64,000 nucleotides of DNA from Isoptericola dokdonensis DS-3 (GCF_001636295.1 NZ_CP014209.1:3038001-3102000), one strand, 5' to 3'. Positions 25,143-34,727 are shown, counted from the first letter of the stretch. Notes: generated by a model not told the origin, from the letters alone. Numbers and translations are program-made.

Positions 25143-25943
25143 TCAGCGTCCGGTGCGGCCCCGCGCGTCGCGGCGTGCGCGGGCCGCGGCCAGGCGGGCC
25201 TGGCGCTCGCGGGCGTCCAGGGCGGTGACGGGCACGTCACCGGCACCGGTGGCGGCGTCGTCGAACCGGCGTCGCCAGGCGCGCCGGGCCAGGACGGTGC
25301 TCCAGGCCGCGAGGCATGCCGCGGCGGCGAGCAGCAGCACCCGCGCCGGGGCGGGCAGGTCCTGCGCGAGCCCCACGAGGGCCAGCAGCCAGGCGGCGCC
25401 CGCAGGCAGCATCGCGACGAGCTGGCCGGCCCGCGGCTGCCAGCCCGTGACGTACCAGCGCATGAGGAGGTCCGTCGCCCGGGTGGCGTGGACAGGCTGC
25501 AGGGAGAGCGCGACGCCGAACAGCGTGGGCAGGCCCGTCGCCCGGCCGGCCCCCACGTATCGGGTCCCCGAGAGCGGGCCGGTGGCGTACCGCGGGTCGA
25601 ACGACCGGCCCACGTAGAGGAACGACAGGGCGGCCAGCGGCCAGGTCGCGGCGGTGAGCACGCCCAGCACGCCCGGACCCCAGATCAGCACGATCAGCGG
25701 GACGCAGAGCAGGAACGCGACCAGCTCGCCAGGCTCCGCGGCGAGCCCGTCCACGATGCCGCCCACCGTCATCGTGCCGTCGAGGGCGATCCACACCAGG
25801 ACGCCCGGCCCCAGGGCCAGGACCACGAGCGCGAGCACCGTCCAGACCAGGCCCACGAGCAGGTAGCCGACGGGGCGCAGCACGCGCCGGGACACCGGCA
25901 GGGGCGGCTCGGCGTCGACCGGTCCGGGCACCGGGTGGGTCAT
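25143..25943 (-). CDS. Multi-pass membrane protein, last gene of the T7SS-like operon
   Basis: A 266-residue integral membrane protein with about five hydrophobic helices (around 24-50, two between 65 and 105, 168-190 and 195-215). An Arg/Ala-rich cytoplasmic C-terminus follows. ATG 25943 overlaps the upstream stop (ATGA). No family is recognised. It is the last of five tightly packed minus-strand genes that begin with an ESX/WXG-like small protein, so a role in exporting or anchoring those products is possible, but this is only context. Confidence 0.75.
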   Translation of the reverse strand: MTHPVPGPVDAEPPLPVSRRVLRPVGYLLVGLVWTVLALVVLALGPGVLVWIALDGTMTVGGIVDGLAAEPGELVAFLLCVPLIVLIWGPGVLGVLTAATWPLAALSFLYVGRSFDPRYATGPLSGTRYVGAGRATGLPTLFGVALSLQPVHATRATDLLMRWYVTGWQPRAGQLVAMLPAGAAWLLALVGLAQDLPAPARVLLLAAAACLAAWSTVLARRAWRRRFDDAATGAGDVPVTALDARERQARLAAARARRDARGRTGR

Positions 25944-26575
25944 GACCCGTCCGCCGCCGTGGCGGGCTCGGCGGTGCGGGCGGGCTCCATGAAGGTCAGG
26001 GAGTCCATGATCTCGTCGAACAGCGTCGCGAACGGCTCCGCGGACGGGATGCCCGGGACGTTGACGCGGGCCAGGAGCAGCCGCGAACGGTCCGGGTAGG
26101 GCACGTGGTACTCGAGGCGCATCGTGAGCACCTCGTCGCCGTCGGGCGTCGTCCCGCGGGTCATCTCCACCACCCGCGCGACCGGTCCGGTGCGCTGCTC
26201 GGCCACCTCGCCGTCGGGGTAGGCGGCCCGCAGCGCGGCCTCGACGTCGCCCGCGGCGAGCGCGTCGGCGGCCGCGGTGGGCCACTCCTCGTCGATCGCG
26301 AGGAGCGCCGCGGGGAACGGCACGCCCGGCAGCAGCTCGAGCGACGTGAGATAGGTGTGGACGCCCGCCGCGCGCGCGGCGGTCACGTTGTCGAGGATCT
26401 CCTGCGTCGCCTCGCGGCGGGCCCGGGCGAGCCGGTCCGCGGGGCCCACCTGCCGGCGCACCAGGCGGCGGACGTACGCCGCGGCGGCCTCCGGGTCGGC
26501 CAGGGGCACGTTGCCCCAGGTGCCCGGCAGGACGATCCGCATCCGACCCTCGTGGAACCCGACCGCGCGCGTCAT
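25940..26575 (-). CDS. Hypothetical protein, possible LpqN/DcrB-like fold, in T7SS-like operon
   Basis: A 211-residue soluble-looking protein without a clear signal peptide. It starts with RIVLPGTWGNVPLADPEAAAAYVRRL. It ends with VNVPGIPSAEPFATLFDEIMDSLTFMEP, a pattern like the strand-helix ending of LpqN/DcrB/PsbP-type proteins (tentative). It overlaps both neighbours by four bases. Possible roles include chaperone or immunity partner of the secreted products of the operon; neither is shown by the sequence. Confidence 0.7.
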   Translation of the reverse strand: MTRAVGFHEGRMRIVLPGTWGNVPLADPEAAAAYVRRLVRRQVGPADRLARARREATQEILDNVTAARAAGVHTYLTSLELLPGVPFPAALLAIDEEWPTAAADALAAGDVEAALRAAYPDGEVAEQRTGPVARVVEMTRGTTPDGDEVLTMRLEYHVPYPDRSRLLLARVNVPGIPSAEPFATLFDEIMDSLTFMEPARTAEPATAADGS

Positions 26576-27246
26576 GCCCGCCCCAGCTCCGGGGTGAGGC
26601 CCCCGGCGAGGTCGATGACGGTCTGCGGCATGTCGTCGAAGACGTCGACGCCGGCGGACACGGCGGTCAGCTCGATCATGTCGGGGCAGTCGGGCGGGAA
26701 CACCCCGAGCACCACCCGTTCCTCGAGGTGCGCGACCTCCTGCCCGAGCTCGGGGTCCACGTGCCCGATCATGAGGTGCGCGCCGTGCGCCGCGCCGCCC
26801 GGCAGGTCGGCCTCGACCTGCTGCGCGTACAGGTACGGCGGGTCGTCGGACTCTGCGACCAGGCGCTCCAGGTCGGCGAGGAAGGCCTCCGGGGTCAGGC
26901 CGGTCTGCGCGACGAGCGTCACCATGGCGTCCACGCTCCCCGTCGAGGGGTCGCGCACGAGGAACGCCGTCGTGAGCGCGTCGACGCCCGTGCCCGACGC
27001 CGAGGCCACCACCGCGGTGATCGCCTCGGCCAGGTCCGCGACCGGGTCGGCGGGGGGCTCCGCCGCGAACGCCGCCCCCGCCTCGGGGGACAGCGACGGC
27101 GGCTCCCCGGTCGCCGGGGGAGCGCCGGGGCCGACGAGGTGGCGTGCCGCCTCCAGCGCCCACGTCGTGACGTCGAACGGGGCCTCGGGCACGACCGTCC
27201 AGCCGTCGCCGAGCGCCAGCTCGTAGCCGACCAGCCTGAGTGTCAC
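26572..27246 (-). CDS. Hypothetical protein, second gene pair member in T7SS-like operon
   Basis: A 224-residue acidic protein beginning VTLRLVGYELALGDGWTVVP. It contains HLMIGHVDPELGQEVAHLEERVV and ends with IDLAGGLTPELGRA. GTG 27246 is chosen from GAAGAGGAC just upstream. The alternation of a strand such as VDAMVTLVAQTGL with a C-terminal helix recalls the next gene, so both may share a fold; this is a weak visual impression. It follows the LXG-like gene after 58 bases. Confidence 0.65.
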   Translation of the reverse strand: MTLRLVGYELALGDGWTVVPEAPFDVTTWALEAARHLVGPGAPPATGEPPSLSPEAGAAFAAEPPADPVADLAEAITAVVASASGTGVDALTTAFLVRDPSTGSVDAMVTLVAQTGLTPEAFLADLERLVAESDDPPYLYAQQVEADLPGGAAHGAHLMIGHVDPELGQEVAHLEERVVLGVFPPDCPDMIELTAVSAGVDVFDDMPQTVIDLAGGLTPELGRA

Positions 27247-27304
27247 GGGGTCCTCTTCTCGGGTCGCGACGCCCGTCGAGGGGCGCCCCGCCATCGTACG
27301 AGCA

Positions 27305-28717
27305 TCAGTTCGGCGGGATCGCGCTGCCCGCGACGTTGATGACGCCGCCGACCAGGTTGCCGTAGGGGCCGCCGAGCGGGCTCGACCCGAGCGAGACGCC
27401 CGGACCCAGCGCCTGACCGGGGTCGCCGTAGCCGAGCTCGCTCGCGGCCGAGACCGTGTTCCGCACGCCGTTGAACGTGGTGATGCCGATCGCGCCCACC
27501 GCGGCGACCGACGCCGTCGTGGAGGCCACGTTGTCGACGCGGGTCCCCGTGATCGCCATCGTGCTGAGCATGTCGGCCACGTCGTCGTTGCGGAACAGGG
27601 CTCGCATCCCCGCCCCGGTGAACGGGTTGGGGAACAGCTTCTTGGCGGCCTGGCCGTAGGCGCCGTTCTTGATCATGCCGGCCACGGCCTTGTCGCCCGC
27701 CGACCGGATGAACGGGGACTTCAGGACGCCCGTGACGCGCTGGCCGGTCGTCATCGCGAACACCTTGCGCGTGCTCTTGAGGGTGGACGTCCCGAACGTC
27801 GCCTTGGCGACCCGCGGCGTCATGCGTCCTGCGGACTGCACGACGATCCGCGCCTTGGAGTACTTCGCGATCGCGCTGATCGCGCGGCCGCCGAACAGCG
27901 ACAGCACCGCGAGGCCCGCCGCCCCGACGACGCCCCACCACGACCCCTTGCCGCGCGCCGCGTCGAACACGGCGTTGACCACGGCCAGCACGGCGCCGAC
28001 GGCTGCCAGCACCAGCAGGACCTGACCGAGGATCGGCACCCACGACAGGAAGATCGCGAGGATGCCCGCGACGTCGCAGATGATCTTCACGACCTTGTAC
28101 ACGCTGTCCCAGACTTCGCCGGCCTTGTCCCAGAACCCGTCCTCCAGGCCGTGGGCGTTCTTCCCGGTGACGACCTCCTGGATCTGGGAGGCCGCGGTGC
28201 GGGCGGCGGAGTCCTTGGCCTCGTGGCCGGCCGTCCACTCGCCCTCCTGGCGGGTGATCTCGGCCTCGAGGTCGTCGACGCGGTCACCGGCGCGGGTCTC
28301 CGCACGGGTCGCGTCGGCGCGCTCGGCGGGGGTGGCGGTGGAGGGCAGCGCGTCGGTGGACGTCTGCGCGGCCCACGCCTGGCCGCGGGCGGTGTCCAGG
28401 TCGGAGCGCAGCCGCCGCAGCTCGCGGGCCGCCGGGTTCGCCCGCTCCTTGGCGGCCTCCAGCTGGTCGGCGTACGTCGTCAGCGCGTCGCCGGCCTCCC
28501 GGTAACGGGTCTGCGCCTTGTCGATGGACTCGCTCACGGTCGCGGCGAGCTTGCGCGTCTCGTCCATCGCCAGCGACTTCGTGCCGATCTCGTCGACGAT
28601 GCTGTCGAGCGCCTTCGTCGAGCGGGCGATCGCCTCCGCGATCCTCGTGTACCGCTCGCCCTTGGTCCGGACCAGGTACGCCGACCCGTCCAGCTCTTCC
28701 CACTGCGTGTCCGCCAT
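27305..28717 (-). CDS. WXG/LXG-like long coiled-coil protein with membrane segments, putative T7SS substrate
   Basis: A 470-residue protein. Residues 1-190 are predicted helical coiled-coil rich in Ala, Glu and Arg, as in WXG/LXG-type N-termini of type VII substrates. They begin ADTQWEELDGSAYLVRTKGERY. Residues about 208-285 contain two or three hydrophobic helices (VVKIICDVAGILAIFLSWVP, then VLLVLAAVGAVLAVVNAVF). The C-terminal 180 residues (AKYSKARIVVQSAGRMTPRV onwards) end in Gly/Pro-rich sequence with no toxin motif I know. It lies nine bases after the small ESX-like gene and is probably coupled to it. A membrane-inserting effector or structural wall protein are both possible. Confidence 0.7.
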   Translation of the reverse strand: MADTQWEELDGSAYLVRTKGERYTRIAEAIARSTKALDSIVDEIGTKSLAMDETRKLAATVSESIDKAQTRYREAGDALTTYADQLEAAKERANPAARELRRLRSDLDTARGQAWAAQTSTDALPSTATPAERADATRAETRAGDRVDDLEAEITRQEGEWTAGHEAKDSAARTAASQIQEVVTGKNAHGLEDGFWDKAGEVWDSVYKVVKIICDVAGILAIFLSWVPILGQVLLVLAAVGAVLAVVNAVFDAARGKGSWWGVVGAAGLAVLSLFGGRAISAIAKYSKARIVVQSAGRMTPRVAKATFGTSTLKSTRKVFAMTTGQRVTGVLKSPFIRSAGDKAVAGMIKNGAYGQAAKKLFPNPFTGAGMRALFRNDDVADMLSTMAITGTRVDNVASTTASVAAVGAIGITTFNGVRNTVSAASELGYGDPGQALGPGVSLGSSPLGGPYGNLVGGVINVAGSAIPPN

Positions 28718-28726
28718 CGCCCGCTC

Positions 28727-29026
28727 CTACTTCTCCGCCGCGTCCTCGAGCGCCCGCGCCAGGTCGGCGTCGACCTGCGTGAACGTGTCGACGATCTGCG
28801 TCATGATCCCGCTCAGCTTCTGCACGTCGGACAGCATGTCCTCGCGCTTGATCCGCCACTTGTCCGAGAAGTCGTGCAGGCGGTCCGCGAGCTCGTCGTG
28901 GCCCGTCGCCTCCGCGGCCGAGCCCGCCCGGTCGTCGGCGTTCTCCAGCTCGCGCACGATCGCGGACAGGTCGTCGGCCAGCGTGCTCAGCGTGCCCATG
29001 TCGATGGACAGGTCGTACCCGGCCAC
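28727..29026 (-). CDS. Small helical ESX/WXG100-like protein
   Basis: A 99-residue protein, the usual WXG100 length, entirely helical. It begins VAGYDLSIDMGTLSTLADDL, contains DKWRIKREDMLSDVQKL and ends RALEDAAEK. A central Trp is present but the canonical WXG turn is not. GTG 29026 is selected because GGGAGCGGAG lies just upstream. It is the first gene of the five-gene operon. ESX-type proteins dimerise and are exported by type VII machinery, but no EccC ATPase is encoded in this window. Confidence 0.7.
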   Translation of the reverse strand: MAGYDLSIDMGTLSTLADDLSAIVRELENADDRAGSAAEATGHDELADRLHDFSDKWRIKREDMLSDVQKLSGIMTQIVDTFTQVDADLARALEDAAEK

Positions 29027-29091
29027 TGCTCCGCTCCCTGCGCTCGTCCCTCTGGTCGGGGAAACCGTAGCCCGGCGCACCGGCGCCGTCG

Positions 29092-29109
29092 ATGGGGAGC
29101 ACTCCCCAT
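29092..29109. promoter_or_regulatory. Palindromic operator-like site GGGGAG-N2-CTCCCC (site 1)
   Basis: ATGGGGAG-CA-CTCCCCAT is an 8-bp perfect inverted repeat with a 2-bp centre. It lies in the divergent gap between the ESX-like gene (start 29026, minus) and the secreted subtilase (start 29221, plus). The same GGGGAG-N2-CTCCCC core, again followed by CAT, recurs at 51331-51344 between another divergent pair. Confidence 0.55.
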
Positions 29110-29220
29110 GCGGCCGACGGCCCGTGCCGGTGTGCCCGGGAGGGGACCGGTAACGGCGCAGTAACGGCCGCTGCCTAGCGTGCGAGCCACCCCTGCACCT
29201 GCTCCTGGAGGAATGCTCCG

Positions 29221-31755
29221 ATGCACCAGTCCCGACCCCCCGGGCGCCGCCGCGCCGCGTGGACGGTGGCCACGCTCACCGCGGCCGCCCTGCTGACCGG
29301 GCCGCTGACCGCGGCCGCCGACACCGCCGGCCCCCTCGCCGACAGCCCGAAGGTCGACCCCGCCCTCGCGAGCGCCGTCTCCGACGGTGCCGAGGCGACC
29401 TTCTTCGTCGTCCTGAAGGACCAGGCCGACCTGGCCGCGCCGCGCGCGAAGCGGTCCCACGCGGCGAAGGCGGAGGCCGCCTACGACGAGCTGCGCGAGC
29501 ACGCCGCGTCCAGCCAGAAGTCCCTGACGGCCTTCCTGGACCGCAAGAAGGTCGGGCACGAGGACTTCTGGATCGCCAACACGGTCCAGGTGACCGGCGA
29601 CGCCGACCTGGTCGCCGAGCTGTCGAAGCGGTCGGACGTCGCGTCGGTCGTCCCGGAGCAGACCTACTACCTGGACGCCACGGAGGCGTCGCCCGCCGGC
29701 GACGTGGAGTCCGAACGGGCGACCACCGCCGCCGCCCCGGAGTGGGGCGTCGCGGACATCAACGCGGACGACGTGTGGGCGCAGTACGAGGACCGTGGCG
29801 AGGGCATCGTCATCGCCAACATCGACTCCGGCGTGCAGTACGACCACCCGGACCTCGTGGGGACCTACCGCGGCAACGACGGTGACGGCACGTTCACCCA
29901 CGACTACAACTTCTACGACCCGACGGGCACCTGCACCGACGGGCCGTGCGACAACAACGGCCACGGCACCCACACGATGGGCACGATGGTCGGCGCGAAC
30001 GGCATCGGCGTCGCGCCCGGCGCCACGTGGATCGCCGCGAAGGGGTGCGAGGCGCGGTCCTGCTCGGACGCCTCGCTGCTCAAGGCCGGCCAGTGGATCC
30101 TTGCCCCGACCGACGCCGAGGGCCTGAACCCGCGCCCGGACCTGGCGCCGAACATCGTCAACAACTCGTGGGGCGGCGGCCGGACGACGTTCTACCAGGA
30201 CATCGTCGAGGCCTGGAACGCCGTCGGGATCTTCGAGGCGTTCGCCGCGGGCAACTCCGGCGACGGCGCCACCTGCTCGACGACGGAGTCGCCGGGTGCG
30301 CAGGCTCCCGCCTACGGGGTCGGCGCGTACGACGTCACGGGAACCATCGCGGACTTCTCCGGCTTCGGTCCGTCGCCCGTCGACGGCTCCGCCAAGCCGA
30401 ACATCGCCGCACCGGGCGTGAACGTGCGCTCCACCGTCCCGGGCTCCGCCTACCAGGCGAACAACGGGACCTCCATGGCGACGCCGCACGTCGCCGGTGC
30501 CGTGGCACTGCTGTGGGCGGCGTCCCCGGCGCTCATCGGTGACATCGCCGGGACCCGCGAGCTGCTGGACGCCGGTGCCCGCGACGTCGACGACACGCAC
30601 TGCGGCGGCACCGCCGCCATGAACAACGTCTGGGGCGAGGGCAAGCTCGACGTGCTCGCGTCGGTCGAGCTCGCGCCGCGGACGGCCGGCACCCTGACGG
30701 GCACCGTCAAGGAGAAGGGCACGGGCACGCCGCTGGAGGGCGTCACCGTCACGGCCGAGAACGCGGCGGGCGTGCGCTCCGTCGTCACGGGGCCCGACGG
30801 CACCTACCGCCTCAACCTGGTGCCGGGCACCTACGACGTCACGATGCGCGGCTACGGCTACGCCACCCGGACCTTCACCGGCATCGAGGTCACGGACGGT
30901 GCGACGACGAAGCGCGGCGCGCAGCTCGCCGCGACGGCCCAGCACGCCGTGACCGGCACCGTGCTCGACGTGACGGGAGCGCCGCTGGCCGGTGCGACCG
31001 TCCAGGTCGAGGGTGCGCCGCTGGCCGCGGTCACCACCGGCGCCGACGGTTCCTTCCAGGTGCCGGCCGTGGCCGAGGGCGACTACGCGCTCGTCGCGAC
31101 GCCCGCCGAGCCCGTGCTGTGCAACGGCACCTCCCGCACCGACCTCACGGTCGACGGGGCGGAGGCCCGCACGGTGCAGCTCCCCGCCAAGGCCGACTTC
31201 TTCGGCAACTCCTGCACGCCGGTGGAGTACTCCTGGGTCAAGGGCGCCTCCACGGTCGCGCTCAGCGGCGACGAGGACGCGGCGACGATCTCGCTGCCGT
31301 TCTGGGTGAGCCTGTACGGCGTCGACTACTCCAGCGCGTCCGTCACGACCAACGGTCTGGTGAACTTCCTGTCCCCGCGGCTCGGCGACTACGAGAACAC
31401 CGCCCTGCCGGAGGCCGCCGCCCCCAACGGCGTCGTCGCCCCGTTCTGGGACGACCTGATGCTCGACAAGAGGTCCAGCGTGCAGACGGCCACGAAGGGC
31501 AAGGCGGGGAACCGCACCTTCGCGATCGTGTGGAACAAGGCGGTGCTGGTCGACGACGGCGGGCGCGTCACGTTCGAGGTCCTCTTCCACGAGGCCTCCG
31601 GCGACGTCACGTTCCAGTACCAGTCCGTGCCGGGATCCGGCGCGTCGGCCACCGTCGGCATCGAGAACCAGACCGGTGCCGACGCCCTCCAGTACTCGTT
31701 CGACCAGCCCGTCCTGACCGACGGCTCGGCGATCCGCATCACCCCGGGAGCCTGA
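29221..31755 (+). CDS. Secreted subtilisin-like protease (S8) with inhibitor I9 and regulatory-like domains
   Basis: An 844-residue secreted protease resembling bacillopeptidase F. After the signal peptide (about 1-32) comes an I9-type propeptide (ATFFVVLKDQADL, DLVAELSKRSDVASVVPEQ). The triad is Asp202 (IANIDSGVQYDH), His248 (NNGHGTHTMG) and Ser418 (NNGTSMATPHVAG), with Asn in AAGNSGDG. Two carboxypeptidase-regulatory-like beta-sandwich repeats follow (GTLTGTVKEKGTGTPLEGVT, then HAVTGTVLDVTGAPLAGATV). The C-terminal beta domain includes YSWVKGA and VVAPFWDDLML. GGAGGAATG-like spacing supports ATG 29221. It is followed after two bases by the FG-GAP gene, so they form an operon. Confidence 0.9.
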   Translation: MHQSRPPGRRRAAWTVATLTAAALLTGPLTAAADTAGPLADSPKVDPALASAVSDGAEATFFVVLKDQADLAAPRAKRSHAAKAEAAYDELREHAASSQKSLTAFLDRKKVGHEDFWIANTVQVTGDADLVAELSKRSDVASVVPEQTYYLDATEASPAGDVESERATTAAAPEWGVADINADDVWAQYEDRGEGIVIANIDSGVQYDHPDLVGTYRGNDGDGTFTHDYNFYDPTGTCTDGPCDNNGHGTHTMGTMVGANGIGVAPGATWIAAKGCEARSCSDASLLKAGQWILAPTDAEGLNPRPDLAPNIVNNSWGGGRTTFYQDIVEAWNAVGIFEAFAAGNSGDGATCSTTESPGAQAPAYGVGAYDVTGTIADFSGFGPSPVDGSAKPNIAAPGVNVRSTVPGSAYQANNGTSMATPHVAGAVALLWAASPALIGDIAGTRELLDAGARDVDDTHCGGTAAMNNVWGEGKLDVLASVELAPRTAGTLTGTVKEKGTGTPLEGVTVTAENAAGVRSVVTGPDGTYRLNLVPGTYDVTMRGYGYATRTFTGIEVTDGATTKRGAQLAATAQHAVTGTVLDVTGAPLAGATVQVEGAPLAAVTTGADGSFQVPAVAEGDYALVATPAEPVLCNGTSRTDLTVDGAEARTVQLPAKADFFGNSCTPVEYSWVKGASTVALSGDEDAATISLPFWVSLYGVDYSSASVTTNGLVNFLSPRLGDYENTALPEAAAPNGVVAPFWDDLMLDKRSSVQTATKGKAGNRTFAIVWNKAVLVDDGGRVTFEVLFHEASGDVTFQYQSVPGSGASATVGIENQTGADALQYSFDQPVLTDGSAIRITPGA

Positions 31756-31757
31756 TC

Positions 31758-34694
31758 ATGAGAAACCCTCGAACCGGGCGGGCCGCGCAGCTCGCCTCCA
31801 CCCTCGTCGCCGCGAGCCTCGTGCTCGCCGCGGCACCGCAGGTGGCCACGGCCGCCGACGACGAGACGCTCACCCTCAGCACCACCGAGGCCGAGGCGCT
31901 CGCCGACCGACTGGGCGCCGTGGTCTACGGCGGCCAGGACGCCCTCGAGACGATCGAGGCCGAGACCGGTGTCTCCCTCGACGCGGCGGACGCACCGTCC
32001 GCCGCCGCAGCGGACGCGGGCGCGGGCGCGACCGCTGACGTCGACCCGACCACGCCCGTGACGTTCACGGCGACGTCGTCCCTGGAGGGGGCGCGCGGCC
32101 TCGGCGTCACGCTGCCCGCGGCGGGCCAGAAGTACTTCACGCTGCACAGCCTCGGCCAGGTCCAGCTGAGCAGGCCCGACGGCAGCGCGGTCTGGCAGCG
32201 CACGGCCACGTCGCTCATCGCCGACTGGGGCGTCAAGCCGGTCCGCGTGTGGGAGAGGGAGATCTACCCGCCGCAGGTCCTCATGGGCTACAACGCCGTG
32301 AGCCCGTTCACGCCGACCTCCGACGCGGGCTACGACACCGGCGACCTCACCGGCGACGGCACCCCGGACGTCGTGTTCTCGGCGGCCTTCGGCATGAACC
32401 CGCCGACCGGCGTCACGCTGCCGGGCTCAACGATGCGGGCCGGCACGATCGTCACCGTCCTCGACGGTGCGACCGGGACGATGGCCTGGTCGAAGGTGTA
32501 CCCCTTCGCCGCGCTGGCGCAGGTCGTCGGCGACACCCTGCTCGTCGGCGACGCCCCGCGGCAGAACCAGTACGCGCCCGCCGCGGCGACCGCGACCCTC
32601 ACCGGCATCCGCTTCACGTCCGCCGACGGCGTGCTCACCCCGGTGTCCACGTGGACGTACGACACGGGTCTGACCTCCGCGGCGACCTGGGGCGACGTCG
32701 AGGACCTCGGTGACGGCCGCGTCGCCGTCTCCTGGAACCAGCGCCGGACGGACACGACCCCGGCGGCGGGCCGCACGCTCGTGCTCGACACCGCCGACGG
32801 CTCCGTCGTCTGGCGCACCGACGCCGGCCTGTACGGCCGCCAGCTCCACCTGGACGGCGCCCGCGGCCGGGTCGTCGCCCTCGAGCAGGCCGACACCTCC
32901 GACGCCGTGCGGTACGCGATCGTCGCCTACGACGTGGCGACGGGCGAGCGCACCGTGCTCAGCACCCGCGAGAACGCGCTCGCCACGGCCATGACCGTGG
33001 GGAACGCCGCCCAGGGCAAGGGCACCGAGTACGTCGTCAGCGAGTCGACGCTCGACGCGAACCTCTACCTCAACTCGTCGACGGTCCGGGTCCTGGACGG
33101 CAAGGACGGCGCCACCGTCCGGTGGACCTCGACGACGAAGCGCGGCGCGGACAACCACGGGGACGCCCCGAGCACGTGGAGCCTCGACGCCGCGGGCGGC
33201 ATGCTGGTCGCCACGTCCCAGGACGACACGGGCATGTCCACCGCCGACAACCCGGGCGGCCTGCGCTACGGCACCGTCACCGGCTACACGGACGCCGGCA
33301 AGGTCCGCTGGCAGCACGAGGGCACCGAGGCCTCCCCGGTGTTCCAGCAGGTGTACCGCTCCGGCGGCACCGACCACGTCCGCGTGGTCGACCAGGGCCA
33401 GAACGTCCGCACCTACACGGTGGCCCAGGGCAAGGAGAAGAGCCTCGTCCCGCTGCAGGGCGACCTGAGCTCCGGCCAGGCCGTGGACCTCGACGGTGAC
33501 GGGAAGGACGACGTCGTCGCCGGTGGCAGCTCGCGCGGCGTGTGGGCCTGGAAGGGCACCTCGCTCGTCAAGGGCGCGCCGAAGGAGCTGTGGCGGGCGA
33601 CGGTTCCCGGCGAGGTGCACGACGTCGAGACCGGCGACGTGAACGGTGACGGACGACCCGAGGTGGTCGTGGCCGCCGACACCGCGACGGTCGTCCTCGA
33701 CGGCGCCACCGGCAACGTCCTCACCACGATCGACGGCGGTGGGCAGTACGTCCGCTCCGTCACCGTGGCCGACGTGGACGGCGACGGCAAGGACGAGGTG
33801 GTCGTCCCGACCGACGCGCTGCGCGTCCACAACGCCCGCGGCAAGCTGCTGTGGGTCTACGAGGCCCCCGCCGAGGCCGGCGACGTCGTCTTCTCCGACG
33901 CGGTCACCGGTGACGGCCGCGTGTACGTCCAGTACTCCGAGGTCGGTGCGCTCGCCGTGGCCGACGCCGTGGAGAACGGCGTCGCGCTGGACGGGAGGAC
34001 GGGCGCGGAGCTCTGGACGGCCGACCCGGTCGCCCCCGCGAGCGCGGCCGACGGCAAGCTGCACGGCGCGCTGCTGCGCAACGCCGTGTTCGCGTCGCCG
34101 AACATCCCGTACGCCGACGGTCACGCCGTCGCCTACACCTGGATCGCGAGCATGGCGCCGAACGCGGCCGACACGTCCGCCCTCCCCAGCCCGAGGGTCG
34201 TCGTCGAGATCCGCGACGGTCGCACCGGCGAGCTGCTCCGCCAGGAGGCCACCGGCAGCCCGTGGTCGCACGACAACTTCTTCATCGACGGCCCGGGCGA
34301 CCCGCTGTACGCGCTGAGCTTCGGCACCCTGCGGGGCTTCGGCGCCGACGGCGCCGACACGTCCAGCTCGGTGGTCTCCCCGCTGCGCGGCGTGGAGTTC
34401 ATCACCGGGCCGGGCGGCCGCAAGCTGCTCGCCGGCGGGACCGAGGGCGGCGTCGGGGCGTGGGACCCGTCGGTCCTCACCACCGGGTGGTCGTTCCAGA
34501 ACGGCGTCGGCACGGGCAGCGCGTCCGGCGGGCGCAGCTACCTCGCCGGGGACCTCGACGGGGACGGCGGCGACGAGCTGGTCTCGCTCAACTTCGACAG
34601 CCACGGGTACGACCGCATGGCCCAGTCCCTGGGCAGCCGCGTGCTGTCGCTGGACGACTCCACCCACAAGATGGTGACGTTCAAGCTCTCCTGA
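31758..34694 (+). CDS. Secreted FG-GAP/PQQ-like beta-propeller protein
   Basis: A 978-residue secreted protein. The signal peptide covers about 1-34. FG-GAP-type calcium-loop repeats are visible, e.g. DLTGDGTPDVVFSA, DLDGDGKDDVVAGG, DVNGDGRPEVVVAA, DVDGDGKDEVVVPT and DLDGDGGDELVSLN. Between them lie PQQ/quinoprotein-like blade motifs (VLDGATGTMAWSK, VLDTADGSVVWRTD, LDGRTGAELWT). This indicates one or two extracellular beta-propellers. No catalytic residue set is recognised. It starts two bases after the subtilase stop with GGGAG as ribosome site, so the two proteins probably work together at the surface, for example as protease and binding partner. Confidence 0.85.
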   Translation: MRNPRTGRAAQLASTLVAASLVLAAAPQVATAADDETLTLSTTEAEALADRLGAVVYGGQDALETIEAETGVSLDAADAPSAAAADAGAGATADVDPTTPVTFTATSSLEGARGLGVTLPAAGQKYFTLHSLGQVQLSRPDGSAVWQRTATSLIADWGVKPVRVWEREIYPPQVLMGYNAVSPFTPTSDAGYDTGDLTGDGTPDVVFSAAFGMNPPTGVTLPGSTMRAGTIVTVLDGATGTMAWSKVYPFAALAQVVGDTLLVGDAPRQNQYAPAAATATLTGIRFTSADGVLTPVSTWTYDTGLTSAATWGDVEDLGDGRVAVSWNQRRTDTTPAAGRTLVLDTADGSVVWRTDAGLYGRQLHLDGARGRVVALEQADTSDAVRYAIVAYDVATGERTVLSTRENALATAMTVGNAAQGKGTEYVVSESTLDANLYLNSSTVRVLDGKDGATVRWTSTTKRGADNHGDAPSTWSLDAAGGMLVATSQDDTGMSTADNPGGLRYGTVTGYTDAGKVRWQHEGTEASPVFQQVYRSGGTDHVRVVDQGQNVRTYTVAQGKEKSLVPLQGDLSSGQAVDLDGDGKDDVVAGGSSRGVWAWKGTSLVKGAPKELWRATVPGEVHDVETGDVNGDGRPEVVVAADTATVVLDGATGNVLTTIDGGGQYVRSVTVADVDGDGKDEVVVPTDALRVHNARGKLLWVYEAPAEAGDVVFSDAVTGDGRVYVQYSEVGALAVADAVENGVALDGRTGAELWTADPVAPASAADGKLHGALLRNAVFASPNIPYADGHAVAYTWIASMAPNAADTSALPSPRVVVEIRDGRTGELLRQEATGSPWSHDNFFIDGPGDPLYALSFGTLRGFGADGADTSSSVVSPLRGVEFITGPGGRKLLAGGTEGGVGAWDPSVLTTGWSFQNGVGTGSASGGRSYLAGDLDGDGGDELVSLNFDSHGYDRMAQSLGSRVLSLDDSTHKMVTFKLS

Positions 34695-34727
34695 CGGCGG
34701 TCCGCGAGCCGGACCGCCCCACCTGAC

